The notes below the pieces were generated by a model that had not been told where the DNA came from, did no database searches, and was given only the letters and a program-made list of their open reading frames with translations. From positions 2,433,501-2,497,500 of the forward strand of contig NW_026262701.1 of the NCBI RefSeq assembly GCF_021869535.1: DNA of 64,000 bases. Direction: 5' to 3'. Positions 44,398 through 54,715 of this stretch are shown piece by piece. This DNA comes from Mytilus californianus. Taxonomy: Eukaryota; Mollusca; Bivalvia; Mytilida; Mytilidae. Every line of letters begins with the position of its first letter. The first letter of the stretch is position 1. Both the position numbers and the translations under genes were made by a program.

Positions 44398-44435
44398 ATT
44401 AAATTATAATCCTGGTACCTTTGATAACTATTAGT

Positions 44436-44640
44436 GTTCCAACATATTCATATAAATAAACTCATCATAGATACCAGGATTGAAATTGTGTATTTGCGCC
44501 AGACGCGCGTTTTGTCTACAAAAGACTCATCAGTGACGCTCGAATAAAACAGAATTAAAAAGGCCAAATAAAGTACGAAGTTGAAGCGCATTGAGAACCA
44601 AAAATTCCTAAAAGTTTTGCCAAATAAATGCAATACTATG
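44436..44640 (-). mobile_element. Inverted retrozyme fragment
   Basis: Reversed part unit: ATACCAGGATTGAAATTGTG, the ribozyme, AAAGTACGAAGTTGAAG and TTTTGCCAAATA. It sits directly after the plus-strand dimer, so the two can pair in a long transcript. Confidence 0.7.
44496..44539 (-). ncRNA. Hammerhead ribozyme with damaged core
   Basis: As the intact copy, but the minus strand reads AGACAAAAC instead of AGACGAAAC: the first G of the essential GAAA is A. Predicted inactive. One stem I end base also differs (TGGCGC). Confidence 0.75.
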
Positions 44641-45645
44641 CAGATTCAAGTAAAATTATATATAAACACTATAACACTATACAGTTACAAAATCAACAAG
44701 ACAATCACAAACTAAAACCATGTAACACATTTCTTCCCATATATGTGGTATATAGGTCATGCATGGAACCGTCTACTTGAATTCTATATCATAACCATGA
44801 TAACCTGAATAAAATAAATATTACATTCATAAGTCCACTGATCTCGACATTACTCTCACATTAATCAAAACACAATGTACTCAATAAAATGTCTATCTTA
44901 GTATCAGATCTGGTAACTATTGTACTTTTAAACATATAGAAAATTATGAAGTTTATGTACTATTTTTACTATTTGACGTTTACCAAATATGTTTAACTAA
45001 TAAAGGTTTATATTTATATGTTTGTTATTAATTTCAATCACTTCCTCTGCATACTGTCATTCAACTCATTCATTCATTTTATTCAATATGTTAAAACATC
45101 AATAGATTAGTTCTTGTTAGAAAATAGAATATAACCAACCTGTAGAAATCAATAATAAATCCCAACAGAAGTATGAAATATATATATATATATAATATCC
45201 AATATTATTAAATATTGTCAAAATGACACCAAGGCTAAATAAAACAGGTAAGTAACAATTATGTCACTGGAAAATTGAATGGTAACAAATCAATCAATAG
45301 AGATTACCTAATCAACTCACAAGTGACCAATAGAATGACCATGACGTTCCCTCCAAAACTGAATGAGGTTCAGTACAGGAAAATGACTGAGGTCCAATAA
45401 AGGAAAGTAAGAAACTGAATACTAAAGATTGAAAATCATAGCTGTATCAAATATCGTAAGCAAACTTACTAAATATATGACTAAAACTAAATCAACTAAA
45501 ACTAAATATTTTTGATTTTCAATCAAATATGACTCTGGTGCAATATCATATGTAAAGCCCAAACAAACATCGTGTTTGTGTATAAGTTACGTTACATAAA
45601 CTGCTCGATACAGGAAATAGGTATTGACAGTTCTTTGGAAAAAGT
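44641..45645. other. No gene seen
   Basis: AT-rich with a (TA)n run at 45178-45196. Confidence 0.3.
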
Positions 45646-45985
45646 AAAATCACAAAAATACTGAACTCCGAGGAAATTTAGAAAAGGAAAAGGAGTTGTT
45701 GTCCATTCGTTTGATGTGTTTTGTCATTTGATTTTGCCATGTGATTAGGGACTTTCCGATTGAATTTTCCTCGGAGTTCAGTATTTTTGTGATTTTACCT
45801 TTTCCCTAATCAAATGGCAAAATCAAAAGTTCATACACATCAACCGAATGGATAACAACTGTCATATTCCTGACTTAGTACAGGCATTTTCTTATATAGA
45901 AAATGGTGGATTGAACCTGGTTTTATAGCTAGCTAAACCTCTCACGTGTATGACAGTCGCATCAAATTCCTAACATATACCTCAT
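45646..45985. mobile_element. RptC in inverted arrangement
   Basis: AAAATCACAAAAATACTGAA plus CTCCGAGG at 45648-45675 is repeated in reverse (CCTCGGAGTTCAGTATTTTT, then GTGATTTTAC) near 45770-45799. A second RptC continues on minus to 45985 (TACAGGCATTTTCTTATATA, TAGCTAGCTAAACCTCTCAC). A composite of two insertions or a rearranged one. Confidence 0.65.
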
Positions 45986-45996
45986 TGACACTTACC

Positions 45997-46617
45997 GGTT
46001 GAAAACAAACCTTTACGACGAAAGAGATGATTTCAGCTTCCCAATTGTGAACTTTCCATTTCTATGTAGCAACATTCCAGTAGCGCCTGCATACGGAGTA
46101 TGTATCTCCCTATTGATACGATATTCCCGGGCTTGTATTTCCTATCATGATTTCCTTGATTGCTGCTCACAAGGAAGCTATTAAACCAAGAGTTCCAAAT
46201 GGTGAAGTTGAAATCATCCCTTCGTAAATTTTACGGACGCCATCACGAGTTGGTTGACCGTTATGGAATAACCGTTTCACAGATGATATCGGATATGTTC
46301 CTTATGTCGTAACTACAATACCCTTCCCTTTTCACGAATGTGACCTACCGAATTAGACTATTTACCGGATTTTCAATAACATAAGCAACACGACGGGTGC
46401 CACATGTGGAGCAGGATCTGCTTACCCTTCCGGGGCACCTGCGATCACCCCCAGTTTTTGTTGGGGTTCGTGTTGCTCAGTCTTTAGTTTTCTATGTTGT
46501 GTCATCTGTACAATTATTTGTCTGTTTGTCTTTTTATTTTTTGGCCATGGTGTTGTCAGTTTGTTTTCGATCTTTGAGTTTGACTGTCCCTCTGGTATCT
46601 TTCGTCCCTCTTTTATA
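45997..46617 (+). pseudogene. RT-2 remnant
   Basis: Starts KTNLYDERDDFSFPIVNF, reads APAYGVCISLLIRYSRAC, then a 7-bp deletion relative to the copy at 33263 (TTCCTTGATTGCTGC against TTCCTTGTTAGAGGATTGC) shifts the frame. The remainder KSSLRKFYGRHHELVDRYG-like and the UTR follow to CCTCTTTTATA. Dead, 5'-truncated. Confidence 0.7.
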
Positions 46618-47067
46618 GGGAATGTGTCAAAGACACGACTATCCAACCAAACAGTCCAAGGCCATCAATGGGTCTTCAACACAGCACCCGGAGGTGGACT
46701 TCAGCTGGCCCCTAATCAAATTGTGTACTAGTTTAATGAGAATGGACGTCACACTAAACTCTTAAACATGTAAATGAACTTAAATTAAAAAACAAACATA
46801 CACGACTAACACAGACCTGAGGCTCCTGAATTGTGACGGGCGCAAAAATGCAGCGGAGTTCAACATGCTTTGTGGGATCTCAATTCCCCTCTATACCTCA
46901 AGCCAATGTAGTCAGTAGCATTAACAAACACACAGCTACACGCACACAAAACTTCGAGTCCCATGTCAGAATAGGTAACGAAAGAAACTTGGCAAAATGA
47001 CAATGATACACGAATTAACAAGGGACCCTACTTTCGGTTACTGACATGGCAGCTCCAGACCTCAAAC
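46618..47067 (-). mobile_element. RT-1 3' UTR, inverted, joined to RT-2
   Basis: GGGAATGTGTCAAAGAC, CATCAATGGGTCTTCAAC, CACCCGGAGG, GAGGCTCCTGAATTGTGACG, GGCGCAAAAATGCAGCGG and ACTGACATGGCAGCTCCAGA are the complement of 4100-4570. It starts exactly where RT-2 ends. Confidence 0.7.
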
Positions 47068-48360
47068 TGTAAAGATTTTTTATCGTGATTTTGAGATAAA
47101 GCTTTTGGATTTTACTAATCTACATTTGATTGACACCGCTGGTAAAAAAAACTTCATCAAAATATTTCTGAACGCCATCTTTTACCGTATAACGAATGGT
47201 GGTAAGAACTTTAAAATCGAAATGGGCTTTAAATCGTCCTTTATGATTATTGCTCAGCTTTTATAACTTCCCATAATATTCTGACACCTCTGCTGTAGCC
47301 ATTGTAGTTTTCAATAATCGTTACAATAACCAATGATACCTATTTGTATGCACACTGAAAAACTTATAATATTATGTAGCTAAAAAGTGGCGAAACAAAC
47401 ATATTGCATGTTTGCAATCGTGAATAAAAAACACATATATAGACGAAACCGACTGAGGATAACTTTTCATTAAAGAGTTGTGGGTACCAATAAGAATTTG
47501 ATAATTGATTGAAATCGTCTATATTTCAACGTGATTGATTGATTGATTGATCGATTGAATTTTGCTTTTAAATGCCACTTTAAGCAAGCACTCTTGGCCA
47601 TTTATATTTATTTCATCAATATTGATCTCAGAGAAGAACGAAACATCAACCATAGTTAACGAACGTTTTAAGAATAGAGTTTTTAAGGTACATGTAAACT
47701 GAGAGCAAAATGTGTATAGACGCATAATGTAATAAAAGTATGATTTTGAAGAGAAAAAAGCCAATGGAACAAATAAACGGTAATAGCGCTAGCTGTAACA
47801 GGAGATTTGTGTAGGAGTCTTGCATATTAAACTAAGAACATTTAATAGTTTTGCTAACTGGAAATTGACATAACAAAAAATCATTAAAATCCTGCCTACA
47901 TCGGAACATTGGCTACTAGGGATATACTAAAGGCAATAGTAGTATTCCACTGTTCTTTAGTCATAAATCGATTTAGCAGGAGCAAATCCGAGTGACAAAA
48001 CAAAACCGCGGGAAACACATCAACTATAAGAGGATACACTATATATTAAAAATTGATTCCACCCACAGCAGTATCCAACAAATCATTTGATTAAAGTTTA
48101 AAGAAAAGTTTCAAATTGATTAAAAGACAATATTTTGCAATTTAAGTGTACATAAAAAAAAATGTTAGCGTCCATTTTCATTTTACCTTCATTTGAAGAG
48201 TCCACACATTAATAGATTTTAAAGTGTAAAAAGATATTTCTTGCTACAATTTCAGTACTCCTCAGACATTTGTCTTATAGTTAGTCCAGTTATATTCAGT
48301 AGAAATTCAGATAATTAAGAACATTATTATTTTGTACAAGTACTTAGTATATAACAACTA
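47068..48360. other. No gene seen; short GATT repeat
   Basis: GATTGATTGATTGATTGATC at 47531-47550. The minus-strand frame across it is not convincing. The rest is AT-rich. Confidence 0.35.
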
Positions 48361-48507
48361 CTGAAATGTCTGACCATATCTTAAATGACCACTTTATTAA
48401 CGCAGTTGACTGAAATGTCTGACCATATCTTAAATGACCACTTTATTAACGCAGTTGACTGAAATGTCTGACCATATCTTAAATGACCACTTTATTAACG
48501 CAGTTGA
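48361..48507 (+). repeat. Perfect 3 x 49-bp tandem repeat
   Basis: CTGAAATGTCTGACCATATC, TTAAATGACCACTTTATTAA and CGCAGTTGA make the unit. Three copies starting at 48361, 48410 and 48459 with no difference that I can see, so very recent. Confidence 0.95.
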
Positions 48508-48649
48508 CATGTCTGATAATTCACTGAACGGCTGGACATGACTTAACTCAATTCTGTACTTACCACGAACAACACGATGGGTGCCACATGTGGAGAAGGA
48601 TGTGCTTCTTTTTCATCATTTGTATAAAGCTTTACATTTCAGATGTCAT

Positions 48650-49620
48650 AGACCAGGAATCTTCATGCCTTGAATACAGATGCCTTATGTTACGAACTGT
48701 CCGTCTATCATATGTCTGTTGTTCTTGAACTCATTTTCATCTTTAATCGACTGCTTAAAAACAAAAAAAAATGTTGTTTGTTATGTGATTTCCTCACTTA
48801 TTATTAGTAATGAAATAACTATATTTGGTATATGTGTTCCTTGCAAGGTCTAAATGTCCGTCAGAAATGATTCATTTGACCTCGACCTCATTTCCTGGAT
48901 CAGTGATCAAAGTTAAAGTTACATGATTAGATCCGTTTCTCAGATACTGTAGGTATTGAATGAATGTAAGGTGTATATGTCTGTCAGGTTTACTTTATCT
49001 GACCTTGTCCTCATTTTCACGTTACATTTGGCTATTCTTAGTATTTGTGTTTTAGTCTGTTTTCAAAAACTATAAGCAATAGGTCAACACAATGTATGGT
49101 GTATGGAATGATTGTAATGTGTATATGTCTATCTGGCAGATATCATGTTCATGGTTCATTCGTAGACACTTTGTTTCAGTAGTAAGGTTATTTTATATGG
49201 TAATATAAGCAAAAGGTCTACTATAATTGATGTATGGCTTGATTGTAAGGTGTACATGACTTCCTGGCAGGGTTCATTTGACATTGACCTCATTTTCATG
49301 GTTCATTAGTCAATGTTATGTTTTCCTGGTTACATCTGTTTCTCGGATACATATAAGTCAACTAAATATGTTATATGGAATGATTGTAAGGAATACATGT
49401 CTGTCTGGCAGGTTCATCTGAATTTGACCTCATTTTTCATTGGTCAATATGACGTTTTAATGGTTTGGTCTGTTTCTGGTTAGGTTGGTTCCCTCCGTAA
49501 AATATCCAGTATGCCTTCGGAATATACAAATATTAACAGGTGTTAGTGTAGTTTCTGGCATACCATGTGCAATATGTTAACAATATCTGGTTTATGTAAT
49601 GCAATGATTGTAAGGTATAC
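48650..49620 (+). repeat. Degenerate tandem repeat, about 145 bp, locus B side
   Basis: Same array as 9790-10480: GACCTTGTCCTCATTTTCA, GACATTGACCTCATTTTCAT, GGTTCATTAGTCAATGTTA, GATTGTAAGGTGTACATG. The first part (GAATACAGATGCCTTATGTT) also matches 8462-8485. Confidence 0.7.
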
Positions 49621-49624
49621 ATGT

Positions 49625-49985
49625 CTTAGGTGCTTCAGTAGGGTGACGGTTAATGCTCCACATGTTCAGCGATGAACTAAGGTGCTTCAGTAGGGTAAAC
49701 AGTTAATGTTTCGCATGTTCCGCGGTTAGCTTAGGTGCTTCAGTAGGGTGACGGTTAATGCTCCACATGTTCCGCGGGAAACTTAGTTGTTTCAGTTAGG
49801 GAAACAGTTAATGTTTCACATGTTCCGCGGTTAACATAGGTGCTTCAGTAGGGTGACGGTTAATGCTCCAAATGTTCCGCGATGAACTTATGTGCTTCAG
49901 TAGGGTAAACAGTTAATGTTCCACAGGTTCCCCGGTAAACTTAGTTGCTTCAGTAGGGTAAACAGTTAATGTTTCACATGTGGTA
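49625..49985 (+). repeat. 53-bp minisatellite, locus B
   Basis: About seven units of 52-53 bp: GTGCTTCAGTAGGGT(G/A)A(C/A), (A/G)GTTAATG(C/T)T(C/T)C, CATGTTCCGCGG. Units start near 49631, 49683 and 49736. Related to the locus A array at 12968-13500, but each array has its own variants. Confidence 0.8.
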
Positions 49986-50850
49986 ACCATTTTTTATTAA
50001 TAGAGAGCGTTAAAGAAACAATATTGATAACGTTTTAAGTTACCAACAAATAATACCAATAAAATCAAGAGAAAATGAGAAAATGTAAATTTTTATCGAC
50101 CAATTACTTTATTCTAATATAACCGAATACTAGTATGACTTCTATTACTTGCCCTGAATGACAAGACGGGTGTCAAAAGTGGATCAGGTAATTCTGACTC
50201 TTTTGGCATTTGTCTTTACCCTTAGTTTTCATGTTTAGTGGTTCATGTTACCTTTACTTTGGTGTTCAATATTGTATGGCGTGCAATGTTATTTCAATGT
50301 CTGTGTTGTCTCTATCGATAAAAGCTAATTCTTTGTCCTAGAAAAACACTGTTTTCATTTTCAACTTTTGGTCATGATTATGGGTAGAAAATGTTAAATG
50401 TATCAATGATTTTGTATTCGGGTATTTCTAATGGTTTGAGAGGAGATATATTCCATTCACTATTCTTACAACAGTAATCGCAACAAAAACTAGTATTCAA
50501 CAGTAGAAATATTTCAATTGATCAATAAAAATGAAGTAAGCATTGAATCATCTAAATGGACAAACAATGCAGTAAAATAAAAGTTTGAAATAGTGTGTGT
50601 TCAGGCTTTTGAGGAGGATCCTATATGTAAACAGCTTAATGGAACTGTTAAAACTTCGGCTTGTACTTATTTCATGTATTTGTCAGTTTCATTTATAGAA
50701 CATTGCACTAAACAGTTTCTTATCTGGCTAAATTAAATGTTGAACTAGCTGGTATCAATCCTCACAACCTGGCCTATTTACACGATTCTCTTCCTGAATG
50801 ATAAGTATTGTCTAAAAGGAAGTAGACCTCGCGAACTATGAAATTTTCAC
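49986..50850 (+). other. Locus B upstream region
   Basis: Matches locus A upstream blocks (see 13501-14053), then jumps to ACAGTTTCTTATCTGGCTAA, GGTATCAATCCTCACAAC and AGGAAGTAGAC, which match 15385-15625. The 1.3 kb between, with RptA and the foldback, is absent here. Confidence 0.6.
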
Positions 50851-50857
50851 TATATAA
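50851..50857 (+). promoter_or_regulatory. TATA box, locus B
   Basis: TATATAA in TTCACTATATAAGGTCTC, 49 bp before the ATG. Confidence 0.75.
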
Positions 50858-50899
50858 GGTCTCATTTTAGATGATAGTTTGATCATTGATTTTTGAAGG

Positions 50900-50981
50900 A
50901 TGGTTTGCAAAATTGTTGTCATCATTATTCAAATATCTACCGTTGCAGGGCAGATTGCGTCAAAATACCAAAATTCTAGAG
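50900..50981 (+). CDS. Signal-peptide first exon of secreted protein, locus B
   Basis: After TTTTTGAAGG, the ATG opens 27 codons (MVCKIVVIIIQISTVAG, then QIASKYQNSR) plus one base before GTAAGA (50982), giving a phase-1 intron. Lys4, the run VVIIIQI and a small-residue stretch TVAG-Q fit a signal peptide cleaved near residue 17, so export is expected. Length (82 nt), phase, promoter spacing and residue pattern equal locus A. The exon at 61249 on the same strand has a phase-1 acceptor and would join as R-D-IPTIS; the intron would be 10.3 kb and is full of insertions. No nearer candidate exon was found. Together they suggest a secreted, Pro/Tyr-rich repetitive protein, perhaps of shell, byssus or other matrix; that role is a guess. 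Confidence 0.7.
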
Positions 50982-52429
50982 GTAAGATTTAAAACATTAC
51001 ATTCCTAATATTTCAAAATAAGTTTAGTGTTCGCTGACAAATTGTTAATTAATATAAAAGATGTGGATGTGAACGTCAATGAGACAGTATTCCAACATCT
51101 TCAAATAACAAGCCATTTACTGAAATACTAATATCTTTTAAATATTGAGAACTTTCAGTAAAAGAGGCTTCACTGGGATACGAAACCACTCCTTGACGTC
51201 TGTAATGTATGACTGACATCAACACATCGACGTTGCAATTAAATTGTCTATGTTGTATTGTAATGTCACCAATTTTACTTGGATTTGATAAATTTGGTTA
51301 TTTTATTTCATACATCAGCAATTGAATTTAGTGAAATCTTTTTCGGACGTAAAATTCAGGTTAATTTTATATTCTACAGATAAGAGATCAGAATATTATT
51401 TATTTCAAAATTAACATACTTATTGAAACGCGAATACTGTAAATAAGTTGTGAACATACGTGCTTTCATTTAAAGAAAGACTGTTGAGTTATATTTTTAT
51501 TTTTGTAACTGATTAATTATAAACTTTGACTTATTAATTCATCGCTGAACATGATAACATGGTTATCAAAACTCACTCACAATACCTTTTAAATAAAAAC
51601 AGACTGTAATTGTGACATCAGAACAATAGTTCAAGTTAATTTATGAAAATGTATCATCAAAATGAAAAATTATTTGCAGCTCCCAAGATGAGTTGTTCTA
51701 GTTATTTGTCTTTAATTAAAAGGATGATTCATTATAATTAGGCAGCCTACTATAATTGAGAACACTTAGTAAATAGAATTCAAAGCTTCAAAAGGTGCCG
51801 TTTCTGTGATAAAAGTTTCATTTCGATTTTCAAGTGGTAAGAAGTGTTTATTGCTCATAAAGTGTTGTCAACATAATGGAATTTCATGCAACTGTCATAA
51901 AAGTGAGATGTTAAGCTAGCTATAATACCAGGTTTACAGAAATGCGTGTACAAAGTCAGAAATATTACAGTTGTTTTCAATTATTTGATGTGTTTTGGAA
52001 TTGATTTTGTCATAAGAAACATTAAGCGAGAGGAATTTTTTTGGAGGATTACCAAGGACTACCCCTTGAAACCTAAATGCATAATTTAAAAAAATGAACT
52101 ATAAAAGAAAATGAAAACAACACGTTATACATATCATGCGTCAGAAGCATTTTTCTGGATTTACCTTCATCAGGAATGCTCAAAGCCGAATATTTGTTTC
52201 TCTAGATTTACCTTCATCAGGAATGCTCAAAGCCGAATATTTGACAGCCAAGTATGTATCAGAACCGAAACAGTTTAAAAGGCCATATCAAAAACATCAA
52301 TCTAAGGTCAACTTTGCCTGTTGAAGTTGAAACCTTAGTTCCTTTATAATTTCAAAATTAAAAAACGGACAATTTTATCATTGTCACCATACAAACCTTT
52401 CCAACCAAATTTGGCACAACTCCATATTT
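50982..52429 (+). other. Locus B intron-like DNA
   Basis: Contains GACTGACATCAACACATCGAC (51211) and 51272-51745, matching locus C blocks; an RptC-like decayed copy near 51848-52020 (GTTGTCAACATAATGGAATT, TTAAGCTAGCTATAATACC); and a 47-bp duplication, GATTTACCTTCATCAGGAAT, near 52158 and 52205. No exon recognised. Confidence 0.5.
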
Positions 52430-52866
52430 ATATAAAATTCGTCTAAATAACAGCCCAACAATATTAGATCTGTAGGAAGCAAATTTTTTCTTCTTCCCTT
52501 GTCGGGATTCGAACCCATGCTACTGAGATATCGTGACACCAAATCGCCTTGCACTGTGCCCGACGCGCTAGACCACTCGACCACCTAGGCTCTACAATAA
52601 TACAGCTTTCGGTGGCCGGGTGTTACCTTTCCTCGTCAGTTTTAATCTAGCGTCGTAACACAGTACATGATATATAAGACATGAAGATGGAATTTTTACA
52701 GATCAGCTCAATTATCTATCGTTGATGATCTTACAAATAATGTAAGATGCAGTCACAGAAATAATTATATCATAAGTACGTTTGAACCAGTGACAACTAT
52801 ATGACAGATTTTATCCATCTGATCACCAGTAATGGCGATACAAGGCTGAAAACACATTCTGTATAT
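52430..52866 (-). repeat. SINE-containing tandem repeat, unit 1 (about 435 bp)
   Basis: From TCGTCTAAATAACAGCCC (52440) to the same phrase at 52870. Contains the tRNA-like segment, GGTGGCCGGGTGTTACC, ACATGATATATAAGACATGA and GATCACCAGTAATGGCG. Unit 2 follows head-to-tail. Confidence 0.75.
52492..52590 (-). other. tRNA-like SINE head with A and B boxes
   Basis: Minus strand starts GCCTAGGTGGTCGAGTGG. Box A TGGTCGAGTGG at 52583-52573 and box B GGTTCGAATCC at 52515-52505 match the RNA polymerase III consensus. The 5' end cannot pair with the sequence after the T arm, so it is a tRNA-derived SINE promoter, not a tRNA gene. Confidence 0.75.
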
Positions 52867-53005
52867 ATAATTCGTCTAAATAACAGCCCAACAATGTTAT
52901 ATCTGTAAATTTGCTGAACAAATTTGTTGTTCTTCCCTGGCCGGGATTCGAACTCATGCTACTGAGATATCGTGGCACAAAATCGCCTTGCACTGTGCCC
53001 GACGC
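52867..53005 (-). repeat. SINE tandem unit 2, left part
   Basis: Box B (GGGATTCGAACTCATGC, plus strand) is intact; the copy breaks at GCCCGACGC (52997-53005), where the LINE entered. Confidence 0.75.
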
Positions 53006-54449
53006 GCTTTTTCTCTTGATAAAATTTTATTTAAATATGTACAATAAAAAATTCACCAGACAGTACCTGGTGTCATAGACAGTTACATGTAGTCAGTTAA
53101 AACAACAGAAATTCAATGTAAATTAAGATATGTTGCATATCAACTAGTTTAGTTTAAAATTAATACAATATTTCTGCATGGTTATCTGTTACTTTGATAA
53201 CGGGATTGTCCGTTATAAAATATTTTTCTAATAAGAAATGTTCTTTTCTCTGATTTAAAAGATAAAAATAGTGAGAGATGGATTTTTCTAACAATGTTCT
53301 AAAATAGTCTACTAAATTGAGTTTAGCTTGAGGATTCAACAATTACGAAATTTCTTCTTTTATAGATACTAAATCTTGCTATACTCATAATGAAATTAGC
53401 GAAATAAAAATTAAAACCGTTACTTCTCTTCAAAAACCCCATAAGCATTGTCTGGTCAAAATCAAGCGTATTTACAAAGGTATCATCAACATTGCACATA
53501 CAATTTATTAAAAAATCCTTCAGAAAATCAGTGAATTGTGACAGATTGACACAGTTAATAAACATATGCTATAAATCTTCTATAGATTATGGACACACTG
53601 GACAAGTGTCATTATCAGACATGTTACATTTTAAAAGTTTAACTTTAGTAAATAAATTTCTATGAAGTACTTGAAAATTAAGTTCCCTGCATTCACCAGG
53701 CAAGATATGTAAGTTTGATAAAAAAAATATAATACTTTGAAAGTTCTAATTCTGGATACTTTTCAATCCAATAGGATTCTGATACAGGCGATTTTCAAAC
53801 AAGTTTTATTAAGAGATTATAAAATGTTCGAGTACTTTGTGGCATAGGAACTTCTTTATCTTCAATAGAAAAAGAAAAACATTCGCAGTTATTTCAAAAT
53901 TCTTTGAAACGGGATTGACATTTTCATTGATAAAATGTACCCATTCAGGTGGCAAACTGACAAGCAAATTTTTATAAAATTTGCAGACATCATCATATTT
54001 CAGATCAGGATCTTTCTTAGATAAAATTTCATGGATTGCAATAAATTTCAGAAAACCAGGAATTACTTCATACGTTAACTGTTTAACTTTTGTTATTCCT
54101 GCAAAAATGAAAGGTTTCTAATTTAGTAATTTACCTTCTTTTTTAACACTAGAGTTAAAAAATAATGGTATCTCGTGAATATTATTTTCATTAGCTTCAA
54201 AGGCAACATAAGTCTTCATTTTGCTCCATGCAAGCAACATTTCACGCACGAAAAAAGGAAGCTTTGAATAAGAGGACTGTTTCAATTCGCAAATTAAAAT
54301 TTCTTTTCCAAGATTCATATTTTCTATTTTTGAAAAGAAGTATATACAAATATTTTTCCACAGAGCAAAATAATCCGAATTTAATAGTCTACTAAGAAAT
54401 TTTAACCTAAAGGCAAATATTTTAAGCATTATGTCTGGAAAATGCAAAC
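53006..54449 (-). pseudogene. 5'-truncated LINE inserted in the SINE
   Basis: Minus-strand insert. Near its 5' end (54440-54121) a frame reads IMLKIFAFRLKFLSRLLNSD, FFSKIENMNLGKEI, SKLPFFVREMLLAWSKMKTY and stops. Later frames carry ELNFQVLHRNLFTKVKLL, NDTCPVCP, a stop, then HMFINCVNLSQF (about 53680-53530), the zinc-binding region found after the reverse transcriptase in many LINEs, and FIMSIARFSIYKRRN. The 3' end has AATAAA-type signals and GAGAAAAA next to 53008. GCCCGACGC at 52997-53005 and 54450-54458 is the target-site duplication. Catalytic domains are absent and stops are several, so it is dead. An L1/Tx1-like class is likely. Confidence 0.75.
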
Positions 54450-54715
54450 GCCCGACGCTTGACCACTCGACCACCTAGGCTTTACAATAATAAAGCTTTC
54501 GGTGGCCGTGTGTTACCTTTCCTCGTCAGTTTTAATCTAGCGTCAGTACACAGTACATGATATATAAGGCATGAAGATGGAATTTTTACAGATCAGCTCA
54601 ATTATCTATCGTAGAGGATTTTACAAATTAATGTAAGATGCAGTCACAGAAATAATTATATTAAAGGCACGTCTGAACCAGTGACAACTATATGACAGAT
54701 TGTATTCATCGGATC
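54450..54715 (-). repeat. SINE tandem unit 2, right part
   Basis: Resumes with the duplicated GCCCGACGC, box A (54463-54473) and GGTGGCCGTGTGTTACC; matches unit 1 to ATCGGATCACCCGTGAT and then stops. Confidence 0.75.

Larger units (their letters stand above)
43706..44433 (+). mobile_element. Retrozyme-like element, two 353-bp units head-to-tail
   Basis: The sequence from CCTTTGATAACTATTTACAC through ACTGGGTCGATGCCACTGC, TCACCAGCCCAGTAGTCAGC, ATCAATTATATGGTCATTTT, CCTTAGCCGTATTTGGCACA and a hammerhead ribozyme occurs twice, then ends again in CCTTTGATAACTATTA. Each unit also has a hairpin of 8 bp closed by a TTCG loop (43791-43810 and 44145-44164). There is no ORF. A transcript through both units would be cut at two ribozymes to release a 353-nt RNA whose ends can be ligated into a circle. 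This matches what is known of metazoan retrozymes, small non-autonomous retroelements that use other elements' enzymes. That this copy is transcribed is inference. Confidence 0.8.

Noticed and set aside
52492-52590. Functional tRNA gene on the minus strand
   Set aside because: Box A and box B are excellent, but the 5' GCCTAGG cannot pair with the sequence after the T arm, and the segment is repeated inside a 435-bp unit; a tRNA-derived SINE explains it.
53160-54474. Separate minus-strand genes at 53160, 53323 and 54118
   Set aside because: All belong to one decayed LINE insertion bounded by a 9-bp target duplication; the first codons of the 54474 ORF are SINE sequence.
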